Program-made: the position numbers and the translations under genes
Assembly (NCBI GenBank): GCA_022616055.1
Contig: JAKEFM010000265.1
Coordinates: forward strand, 1 to 64,000
Direction of reading: 5' to 3'
Source: Planctomycetota bacterium
GTDB taxonomy: Bacteria > Planctomycetota > UBA1135 > JAKEFM01
Length of the DNA stretch: 64,000 bases
Shown: positions 56,101-62,474 of the stretch, piece after piece
Layout: each line of letters begins with the position of its first letter
Position numbering within the stretch: the first letter of the stretch is position 1
The notes under the pieces: generated by a model
Told to the model about the DNA's origin: nothing
Databases searched by the model: none
What the model saw: only the letters and a program-made list of their open reading frames with translations

Positions 56101-56644
56101 CGCGTCGGGCCAGGAACTGGAGGACGTCGTCGTCCTGTTCCGGGAGAACGGCCGGGCCAATGGGCCGCGCGCCCGGCTCGGGAAGGACGGCTCCTACGAG
56201 GCGACCGGATTCCGGCCGGGTCGGTACCGGGTCGAACTCGAGACCTATCGATTCCGGGGCGAGCCCTACTTCGCGACCTCGCACGCGCATGAACTCGTCG
56301 TCGGGGAGACGGAGCGAACGCTGGTCCTCGATCTCGAAGCGGTCCCGGCCGGGCAGCTCTGGGTCCGCGTCCAGTGCGGGCGGCTCGCTCCCCCCGAATG
56401 GGACAACCGCGACACGTCCGAGGAACAACGCCAGAGGAGCGAGGCCGCCCGACTCGAGGTCCGGGATGGGCAGGCGCGGACCCTGTGGCTCTGGGTCGGC
56501 CTGATGGACGGATCCACCTACGTGACGAATCTCCCCGCGGGGGAGTACAGGGTTCACCTGAAGATTCCGGGCGCCGCTCCAGTGGAACGGGAGGTGAGCG
56601 TGGAAGAGGGGAAGCGGGTCGACGTCGAGCTCGAGGCTCCGTAG
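53144..56644 (+). CDS. ECF sigma factor fused to membrane anchor and carboxypeptidase-regulatory-like repeats
   Basis: 1166 aa from a GTG at 53144. Residues about 12-75 are sigma region 2 (LVRGAARADDLVQETWLAAL; SWLAKVLRNFAKR) and about 105-160 are region 4 (LEEPYRSAVLLRFYEELPPR, then AIAKKLGVPVETVRTRIKRA), typical of ECF factors. A hydrophobic stretch at about 184-196 and a clear membrane helix at 199-217 follow. From about 265 to the end are repeated beta-sandwich domains of the carboxypeptidase-regulatory type (GVVLDPSGRPIPGARV; GSVKDRAGRPVPGARV; GRVVDASGNPAPGVKV; GRVVFADGSAARGVQI). The sigma part would be cytoplasmic and the repeats extracytoplasmic, so the sigma factor is membrane-tethered and may need proteolysis to act. 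Confidence 0.9.
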   Translation: MSSPPNDLQSLLAHGSFIRALARSLVRGAARADDLVQETWLAALEHPPRTGDAPRSWLAKVLRNFAKRSARAEARRKCREEAAARPEAHPSAEEIVARETTRRRMLEAVLALEEPYRSAVLLRFYEELPPRAIAKKLGVPVETVRTRIKRAIESLRARLDLDWNGDRRAWCVALGRLAFPAGRGAVSAVLAGVIAMKVSTKAVAAAALLLALGFVLWPKGSPPSPPIEPGRTAAVGSGTAPAVLSVVPGEGRRQDSVSKSSTDGERRAVSVEGSFARGVVLDPSGRPIPGARVVSHPETLTRAVRPSDAAPGSEPLSLAESDRDGRFRVALAGKAPRFGLFVEADGFSPTGVDAVRPGDERTVTLDPARTLEGSVKDRAGRPVPGARVRWLGLMGAVRVEREANSGADGGYRLDGIPSRRAAKESPFGHSWWVEVRAEGFAPLMIERPFGTQASDLESPFDLVVVRGATLRGRVLDAETGSPIPGARVFLWSIEGMMGVASGAISIMNPWGQRSLGEATSLEDGSFTFSRIPSRGFHPSASHSTGNRGDLVGYVGAKAPGFAPAAEEVVLVPDGGTWEATVRLWTAAAVRGRVVDASGNPAPGVKVWAYSMERKRAWFPTLFEGVTNPVAETDAEGRYAIGDVQATRAPASVWIKATVRGSEGGAEIEIPLRAGEDVEAPDIRLRTDACADLLVVDSAGGPVWGAQFEGLPLRLTSQSGITDEGGRVRLFFPDWRVRRGPISLVVRARGFGPAATAPFLPAAEQPPEVRVVVGPARRLAGRVVFADGSAARGVQIHVLDPALSPEELTIPMLFRDEQAGMPALRRHGSAASKEDGRFEVGDLPEGPYNVVAFWSDPKEARPVSQPVRATARGVGSDAVNLVLRLPVGPRKEEVRVALEGAVAEAETGVPPLEFRASLSAARRTIWGEKTSPGQFRVEAPPGTWTLRVAAEGFLESERPGIELVSGVPHDPIAVTLDRGARVRGVVRASGQELEDVVVLFRENGRANGPRARLGKDGSYEATGFRPGRYRVELETYRFRGEPYFATSHAHELVVGETERTLVLDLEAVPAGQLWVRVQCGRLAPPEWDNRDTSEEQRQRSEAARLEVRDGQARTLWLWVGLMDGSTYVTNLPAGEYRVHLKIPGAAPVEREVSVEEGKRVDVELEAP

Positions 56645-56672
56645 GAGCGCGAGGACGGCTCCGCTGCAGCCT

Positions 56673-57770
56673 TCAGGCTGGCGGCGGAGGGAACCGCTTT
56701 TCCTCGTCGGCGACGGCCCTCGTCCAGGAGGCGCCAAACTCGCCCCCATCGGCGTGGAGCCAGGAGATGCCGCCCGCGGGATCGAGCTGGATTCGGAGCC
56801 GGCCCTCGTGCACCGCCGCGTGGTGCGTCGTGCAGAGGACGACGAGGTTCTCGGGCCGGTGATCGCCGCCCCGGGAGCGCCAGCGGACGTGATGGACGTC
56901 GGCCCAGAGGGAGTTGCGGCACTCCGGTGCGCGGCAGCGGCCCCGATCGCGGAGCCATACGGCGCGGCGGATGCGGGGAGGGATCGACCGGGAGCGGGAG
57001 GCGCCGCTGCGCAGGTCGATCTTCTCGGCATCGCACGCGGCGACGTCGGCCAGGCCGCGACCCACGTGGGTCGCCGCGGGGGACCCGCCCAGTTCGGTCT
57101 CCCCGCAGGCCTCGCACCGGTAGAGCACCCACTGGAAGGGGGGCGAAGTCGGGCGCCGGAGCGCCGGGGGGGCCTGACCCTCCGGGCGCGCGCGACCGAG
57201 GAGGGCCGTGGCGAAGGCGACGATCGCCTCCTCGAGCGAGCCCGTCTCCCGGCGGAGGCGGCGAAGCGCCTCCGTGAGGAGGGCGTGCGCCTGGGCCGAG
57301 ACCCGGAGGACGAACGGCAGCTCCTCGGGGGCGTCCCTCGGCGCCGGGCGCGAGCGGGCCTCGGGGGGCGTGTCGCCGTAGCGGGCGCGCTCGGCGAGGG
57401 ACTCGAGGGCCCAGGCGGGAAGAAGTCGGGACTCGGCGAGCCACCCGGCCTCGGTCTCCGGGGAAGCGATGCGGCAGAGAGCGCGGACCTTCGCGAGGGG
57501 AAGTTCCCCGGTCTCGAAGGCTCCCGCGATCGCCGGCAGGCGGGAGAGGGGCTCCGCGATCTCGAGGAGCCGCGACGTCTCGGCCGGCGAGAGGTCCGCG
57601 GCGAGGGACGCGTAATGGAACACGTCGGCGAACCCGCGCGCCTCGGCGAGGCCGCGGTCCCGGACGTCGCGCAGGCAGGCGGCGAGGGCGCGCTCGGCCC
57701 GCCGCCGGCGCCGGTGGGCGGCGCGGACGCGGCGGTCGAGGTCCTCGGCGCCGAGGACGGGCTCGGCCAT
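56673..57770 (-). CDS. HNH endonuclease of the DUF222-like type
   Basis: 365 aa from the ATG at 57770, which has GGAGGAG just upstream; the frame stays open to 57845 but without a ribosome-binding site. The N-terminal two thirds is the helical DUF222-like region typical of a large family of HNH proteins. The C-terminal HNH motif is complete: RDRGRCRAPECRNSLWADVH, the central ADVHHV and the final NLVVLCTTHHAAVHEG. Such proteins cut DNA non-specifically or act in defence or mobile contexts; their cellular role is not well known. It is convergent with the sigma fusion, 28 bases apart. Confidence 0.88.
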   Translation of the reverse strand: MAEPVLGAEDLDRRVRAAHRRRRRAERALAACLRDVRDRGLAEARGFADVFHYASLAADLSPAETSRLLEIAEPLSRLPAIAGAFETGELPLAKVRALCRIASPETEAGWLAESRLLPAWALESLAERARYGDTPPEARSRPAPRDAPEELPFVLRVSAQAHALLTEALRRLRRETGSLEEAIVAFATALLGRARPEGQAPPALRRPTSPPFQWVLYRCEACGETELGGSPAATHVGRGLADVAACDAEKIDLRSGASRSRSIPPRIRRAVWLRDRGRCRAPECRNSLWADVHHVRWRSRGGDHRPENLVVLCTTHHAAVHEGRLRIQLDPAGGISWLHADGGEFGASWTRAVADEEKRFPPPPA

Positions 57771-57857
57771 CGGTCTCCTCCTCTCCCGCGCGCCCGGGGA
57801 TGCGGGCGGGGGCCATGCATGTAGTGCCGGTCGCGGCGGCCGCAAGGCCCGCCCGCG

Positions 57858-57886
57858 TTGACCCCCCTCCGGGCGACGGCTAGCAT
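57858..57886 (+). promoter_or_regulatory. Predicted promoter of the TPR gene and rpsT
   Basis: TTGACC at 57858-57863, a 17-bp spacer and TAGCAT at 57881-57886, 93 bases upstream of the ATG at 57980. This is the best -35 in the window. Confidence 0.5.
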
Positions 57887-57979
57887 CCTCCGCCCGGAAT
57901 CCCGGCCGTCCGGTCCGGGGTCGAAGGGGAAGAGGGCGCCTCCCGAATCTCCTCGGGGGCGGAGCCCCTCCCCGGATCG

Positions 57980-59320
57980 ATGGACACCTCCCACCACATC
58001 GAGAAGGCCGAAGAGGCCATCCGCCGCAAGAACTTCGAGTTCGCGGTGACGCTCTACCGCCAGCTCCTCGAGATCCGCCCCGACGACGGGGCGGCGAGGC
58101 GGGGACTCCACCGGGCGCTGCGGCAGCGCCACGAGTACCGGCCGACGCCGAAGGCCCTCGCCCTGGTGACGGGCGTGATCCCCCGGTTCATCGGCCGGAT
58201 CTACCTCCTCTCGAGGAACGCGAAGCGGGCCGCCTCCGCCTACGAGCAGGCCTTCGCCCTCGATCCGAGGAACTCGGGGCTCGGCTACCGGGTCGGGGAC
58301 TGCCTCGAGAAGGCCGGTTGCAACGACTCGGCTCTTGCGGTCTTCGAGACCCTCGCCGACGCCGACGCGGGGGCGATCGAGGCGATGAAGCGGGCGGGGG
58401 CCCTCGCCTACAAGAAGCGCGACCTCCCGAAGGCGCTCGGGTTCTACGAGCGGGTCCTCAAGGCCCAGCCGCTCGACCAGGACGCGCTCAAGGCCCGGAA
58501 GGACCTGACCGCGGAGGGGGCGCTCGCGCGGGGCCGTTACGAGACGGCGCGGTCCTCCCGCGAGCTCGTGAAGGACAAGGAGGCGATGCGGGAGGCCGAG
58601 CGCGGCCACCGCGTCGTGCGCTCGGCGGAGGAGATCGGGGACGAGGTCACGCGCCTGAAGGGGGAGCGCGCGAAGAACCCCAAGGACGCCAAGCTCGCCG
58701 AGGCGCTGGGCCGCGTGCTCGTCGACCGCGGGGACTTCGACGGGGCGGTCGCCGCCCTCGAGGAGGCATCAGGGCTCGCGCCGGGCTCCTACGAGACGCG
58801 CGTCGCGCTCGGGGACGCGAAGATCCGCCGGGCCCAGGCGGCGGTCGAGGCCGCGCGGTCCGGGAAGGGGGACGCGGCGCGGGCGGCGGAGCTCGAGAAG
58901 GCGCGGCTCGCCGTCGAGGTCGAGGAGGTCGGCTGGAGGGTCTCCGCCCACCCGACCGACATGGGCCTCAGGGTGCGGCACGCCCGGCTCCTCGAGGAGG
59001 CGGGCCGCCTCGACGAGGCGATCGGGGAGTACCAGAGGGCGGCGGGGGACCCCCGCTGGAAGAACGACGCGACGCTGGGGCTCGGCCGCGCCTTCGAGCG
59101 CAAGGGGCTCCACGACCTCGCCCGCAAGCAGCTCGAGCGCACGCTCGAGGCCGTCGGGGCCTCCGACGCGCGAGCGAAGGAGATCCTGTATTCCCTGGGG
59201 GCGCTGTGCGAGAAGCTCGGCGCCCGGGACGATGCGCGCGGCTACTACGCCCGGATCTACGAGGTCGACATCGGCTTCCGGGACGTCGCGGCGAAGATGG
59301 AGACCCTGAAGACCGGATAG
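57980..59320 (+). CDS. Cytoplasmic TPR-repeat protein
   Basis: 446 aa without a signal peptide. Helical TPR pairs cover most of the chain: about 5-70 (AEEAIRRKNFEFAVTLYRQL), 95-175 (AYEQAFALDPRN; GFYERVLKAQPLDQDALKAR), 235-285 (LGRVLVDRGDFDGAVAALEE) and 330-440 (GRLDEAIGEYQRA; GLHDLARKQLERTLEA). Residues about 180-235 are a charged coiled linker. Such proteins are scaffolds for assembly; no partner is evident. rpsT starts nine bases downstream, so they share a transcript. This TPR-rpsT arrangement is a conserved-looking operon, but its function is unknown. Confidence 0.85.
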   Translation: MDTSHHIEKAEEAIRRKNFEFAVTLYRQLLEIRPDDGAARRGLHRALRQRHEYRPTPKALALVTGVIPRFIGRIYLLSRNAKRAASAYEQAFALDPRNSGLGYRVGDCLEKAGCNDSALAVFETLADADAGAIEAMKRAGALAYKKRDLPKALGFYERVLKAQPLDQDALKARKDLTAEGALARGRYETARSSRELVKDKEAMREAERGHRVVRSAEEIGDEVTRLKGERAKNPKDAKLAEALGRVLVDRGDFDGAVAALEEASGLAPGSYETRVALGDAKIRRAQAAVEAARSGKGDAARAAELEKARLAVEVEEVGWRVSAHPTDMGLRVRHARLLEEAGRLDEAIGEYQRAAGDPRWKNDATLGLGRAFERKGLHDLARKQLERTLEAVGASDARAKEILYSLGALCEKLGARDDARGYYARIYEVDIGFRDVAAKMETLKTG

Positions 59321-59329
59321 GAGAAGCAG

Positions 59330-59599
59330 ATGGCTCACCTCGCGTCGGCGTGGAAGAACATGCGGAAGTCGGCGAAGCGGCGCCAGTGGAACAAGGCTCG
59401 CCGCTCGGAGGCGAAGACCTACCTCAAGCGGGTCCAGGCGGCGGTGGCCGCCGGGGACGCGAAGAAGGCGGGGGAGGAGCTTCGACTCGCGATGAAGAAG
59501 CTCGACAAGGCCGCCAAGCGCCGGGCCATCCACCCCAACTCCGCCGCGCGCCACAAGTCGGTCCTCTCCCGCGCCGTCGCCGCCCTCGCGAAGAAGTAG
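59330..59599 (+). CDS. rpsT: 30S ribosomal protein S20
   Basis: 89 aa, normal length. It binds 16S rRNA in the body of the small subunit. The sequence has the S20 pattern: N-terminal MAHLASAWKNMRKSAKRRQW, the long basic helix and the HPNSAARHKSVLSRAVAAL end. A GGAG ribosome-binding site precedes the ATG. The TAG stop at 59597-59599 is in the same frame as the following membrane protein, which has no normal start codon near its N-terminus. Confidence 0.96.
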   Translation: MAHLASAWKNMRKSAKRRQWNKARRSEAKTYLKRVQAAVAAGDAKKAGEELRLAMKKLDKAAKRRAIHPNSAARHKSVLSRAVAALAKK

Positions 59600-59617
59600 C
59601 CCTCCCGAGGCCCGACG

Positions 59618-62461
59618 GTCGACCCCCGCGCCGCCAGCCGGCTCCTCCCCCTCCTCTTCCTCGGGTCGGGCGCCTGCGCCCTCGCGCTCGAGGTCGCCTG
59701 GACGCGGGCGCTGCGGATCGCGCTCGGCGGGGACGCGCGCGCCGCGGCACTCGTCGTCGCCTCCCTCCTCGGCGGTCTCGCCCTCGGCGCGCGGCTCCTC
59801 GGCCCGCGGGCGGACCGCCTGCGCTCGCCCCTCCGCGCCTACGGCTGGCTTGAGGCGGGAGTCGGGGTCTGGGCGCTCGCCTTTCCCTTTCTCGCCTCCG
59901 CCCTCGGCCGCGCGCCCGCGGGGCTCGCCGCGATCGGCTCGGCCCTTGCGGTCCTCCTTCCTGCGACGTGCATGGGCGGGACGCTCCCCCTCCTCGTCGC
60001 CGCCCGCGGCGGGGACCGGGGGAAGGAGACGAGCCTCCTCTACGGGACGAACACCCTCGGCGCGGTGGGGGGGACGCTCGCCGCCGGCTTCGTCCTGCTC
60101 GAGGCGATGGGCACCCGGGGAACCCTCCGGCTCGCGGGGGCGGCGAACCTCCTCCTCGCGGGTTGGGCCTTCCTCCTGGCGCGGGGGGATGGCGGGGCAA
60201 CCGCTCCCGCACACCCGTCGGAGGCCCCGGTTCGCGCGCCCCGGATCGGGGTCGCCGCCGCTCTCGCCGGCTTCGCCGCCCTCGCCGCGCAGGGGACCTG
60301 GATGCGCGCCCTCGCGCAGTTCTTCGAGAACAGCGTCTACTCCTTCGCGGCCGTCCTCGCCGTCTTCCTCGCCGGCGTGGCCCTCGGCTCCCTTGCGGTC
60401 GGCCCGCTCCTGCGCCGGATCCGGGAGCCGCTCGCCACCTTCGGCGGCCTCCAGGGCCTTGAGGCGCTCGCCGTGCTGGCGACGATCCCGATCCTCGCGG
60501 CCCGGGACGATCCGGCGACGCACGCCCGCCTCGCGGAGGCGGGCGCGCGCGGGCTCGCGGGCCGGGTGCTCGCCGAGACGCTCTTCGCCGCGACGGTCGT
60601 CCTCCTGCCGACCTTCCTCTCCGGGGCGTGTCTCCCCCTCGCGGTCGCCGCGCATCCGGCGGGGCCGGCCGCCGCCGCCGGCCGGGTCTACGCGGCGAAC
60701 GCGCTCGGCTCCGTCGGGGGCGCGCTCCTCGCGGGATTCCTCCTCCTCCCCTCCCTCGGGATCGGGGGCTCGCTCCAGGTGGCCGCGGGGGCGGGGCTCG
60801 CCGCCTCCCTCCTGGCGGCGCCTCGGTCCCGCGCGGCGGTCCTGGCGGCGGGCCTCGCCTTGGCGGCGGCGATCCCCCTCGCCTTCTTCGGGGCGCCGAT
60901 CCGCTTCTGGAGGGCCCTCGACCCGCAGGCGCGTCCGATCGAGTTCCGCGACGACGCCGTCGCCTCCGCCTGCGTCGTCGAGGACCGGCAGGGGCGGCGG
61001 CGTCTCAAGGTGAACAACACCTACTCCCTCGGAGGGGCCGACGGGGTCTTCCAGGAGAGACGGCAGGGGATCCTGCCGCTCCTGCTGCAACCCGGGGCCC
61101 GCTCCCTCCTCTGGATCGGCCTCGGGACGGGCAACTCCCTCGGGGCGGCGTCCCGCTTCCCCCTCGAGCGGATCGCCTGCGTGGAGATCGTCCCCTCGGT
61201 GGCGGCCCTTGCCCGCCACTTCGTGGCGACGAACTTCCGCGTCCTGGAGGACCCCCGCGTCCGCCTCGAGATCGGGGACGGGCGCGCCTACCTGCGCCGG
61301 ACCTCGGAACGCTTCGACGTTCTCGTCGTCGACCTCCTCCTCCCGTGGGAGGCGGGGGCCGGCCTCCTGATGACGCGGGAGTTCCACGAGGAGGCGCGGC
61401 GCGCGCTCGCGCCCGGCGGCCTCTTCGTCCAGTGGCTCCCGCTCCACCAGATGCGCCCCTCCGAGTGGGGCGCGGTCGTCGCGACCGCCCTCGAGGTCTT
61501 CCCGAACGCCTCCCTCTGGATCGCCTACCCGCAGGGGAACCCGCCCATCGTCGCGTTCGCGGGGCGCGCCGAGCCCGGCCCGCCGATCGGCGAGGGACTC
61601 GGGCCCGGCGTCCCGGATCCGCGGGCGATCGGGGAGGCGGCGCGGCTCGACCCTGCCGACGCGATGGCCCACCGCGTCGCGGGGACCGCGGCCCTGCGCG
61701 CGGGGCTCTCCGGCCTCGCGGCGATCCGGGACGACGACTGTCGCATCGAGTTCGAGGCTCCGCGCAGCGGGCCCGAGCGCGCGGGTCTCCCGCTCGTCAA
61801 CCTCGAGTTCCTGCGGGGGCTGCGCGGAGGGGAGCCGCCGCCGGCGGGCGCCGAGGCCTCCTGGCGCGCGGTCGGGAGGATCCTCGAGGGCCACGCCGTA
61901 TTCCTCCGCGCCTTCGCCGGGGGAGGGGCTCCGCGCGGCGAGGAGGCCCTCGTCGAGCTGCGCGCCTACGCCGCGGCGCTCCGCGAGGCGCCGACCTCCC
62001 CCTACGCGAACGCGGTCTGCGTCGGACGCCTCGAGGACGCGATCGCGGCGGAGGCCGCCCCGGCCGACCGCCTCGCCTCCGTCGCCTCGGAGATGCTCGC
62101 GGCGAACCCGCGGCAGCCGCCCCTCCTGTTCGCCCTCGGCCGCCTCCGCGAGCGCGCGGGGGACGCTCGCGGCGCGGAGGAGGCCTTCGAGGACGCCCTC
62201 GCCGTCGAGCCCTCGAGCCCGATCGCGCGCCTCCACCTCGGCTACCTCCGGTTCGACCGGGGGGCGCCCGAGGAGGTGCGCAATCTCCTCGAGGAGGCGC
62301 TCCGCGACCCGGCGACGCCTCCCTTCCACCGCGCCAAGGCCTCGGGGGTCCTCCGCGCCCTCGAGCCCGATCCCGCGCGCGCCCGCGCCGAGTTCGAGCG
62401 GGCCCTCCGGATCGCCCCCGGCGATGCCCAGCTGCGACGGTGGATCGAGCGGACGCGCTGA
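59618..62461 (+). CDS. Fused membrane transporter-like / spermidine synthase-like protein with TPR tail; start codon unclear
   Basis: About 947 aa if read from 59618, or 829 aa from the first ATG at 59972. The N-terminal half has about 12 hydrophobic helices in two similar blocks (ALALEVAWTRALRIALGG; LAAQGTWMRAL; GTNTLGAVGGTLAAGF; AANALGSVGGALLAGF), as in the fused polyamine synthase/MFS-like family. A methyltransferase-fold spermidine synthase-like domain follows (about 470-680; WIGLGTGNSLGA; VEIVPSVAALARHF; DVLVVDLLLP), then TPR-like repeats at the C-terminus. The helices upstream of 59972 clearly belong to the protein, but no ATG, GTG or TTG exists in frame between the rpsT stop and 59972. 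GAGG at 59607-59610 points to GTC at 59618 as the likely position. Aminopropyltransferase activity is not certain. Confidence 0.82.
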   Translation, partial: VDPRAASRLLPLLFLGSGACALALEVAWTRALRIALGGDARAAALVVASLLGGLALGARLLGPRADRLRSPLRAYGWLEAGVGVWALAFPFLASALGRAPAGLAAIGSALAVLLPATCMGGTLPLLVAARGGDRGKETSLLYGTNTLGAVGGTLAAGFVLLEAMGTRGTLRLAGAANLLLAGWAFLLARGDGGATAPAHPSEAPVRAPRIGVAAALAGFAALAAQGTWMRALAQFFENSVYSFAAVLAVFLAGVALGSLAVGPLLRRIREPLATFGGLQGLEALAVLATIPILAARDDPATHARLAEAGARGLAGRVLAETLFAATVVLLPTFLSGACLPLAVAAHPAGPAAAAGRVYAANALGSVGGALLAGFLLLPSLGIGGSLQVAAGAGLAASLLAAPRSRAAVLAAGLALAAAIPLAFFGAPIRFWRALDPQARPIEFRDDAVASACVVEDRQGRRRLKVNNTYSLGGADGVFQERRQGILPLLLQPGARSLLWIGLGTGNSLGAASRFPLERIACVEIVPSVAALARHFVATNFRVLEDPRVRLEIGDGRAYLRRTSERFDVLVVDLLLPWEAGAGLLMTREFHEEARRALAPGGLFVQWLPLHQMRPSEWGAVVATALEVFPNASLWIAYPQGNPPIVAFAGRAEPGPPIGEGLGPGVPDPRAIGEAARLDPADAMAHRVAGTAALRAGLSGLAAIRDDDCRIEFEAPRSGPERAGLPLVNLEFLRGLRGGEPPPAGAEASWRAVGRILEGHAVFLRAFAGGGAPRGEEALVELRAYAAALREAPTSPYANAVCVGRLEDAIAAEAAPADRLASVASEMLAANPRQPPLLFALGRLRERAGDARGAEEAFEDALAVEPSSPIARLHLGYLRFDRGAPEEVRNLLEEALRDPATPPFHRAKASGVLRALEPDPARARAEFERALRIAPGDAQLRRWIERTR

Positions 62462-62474
62462 GCCGCGCCGGGGC

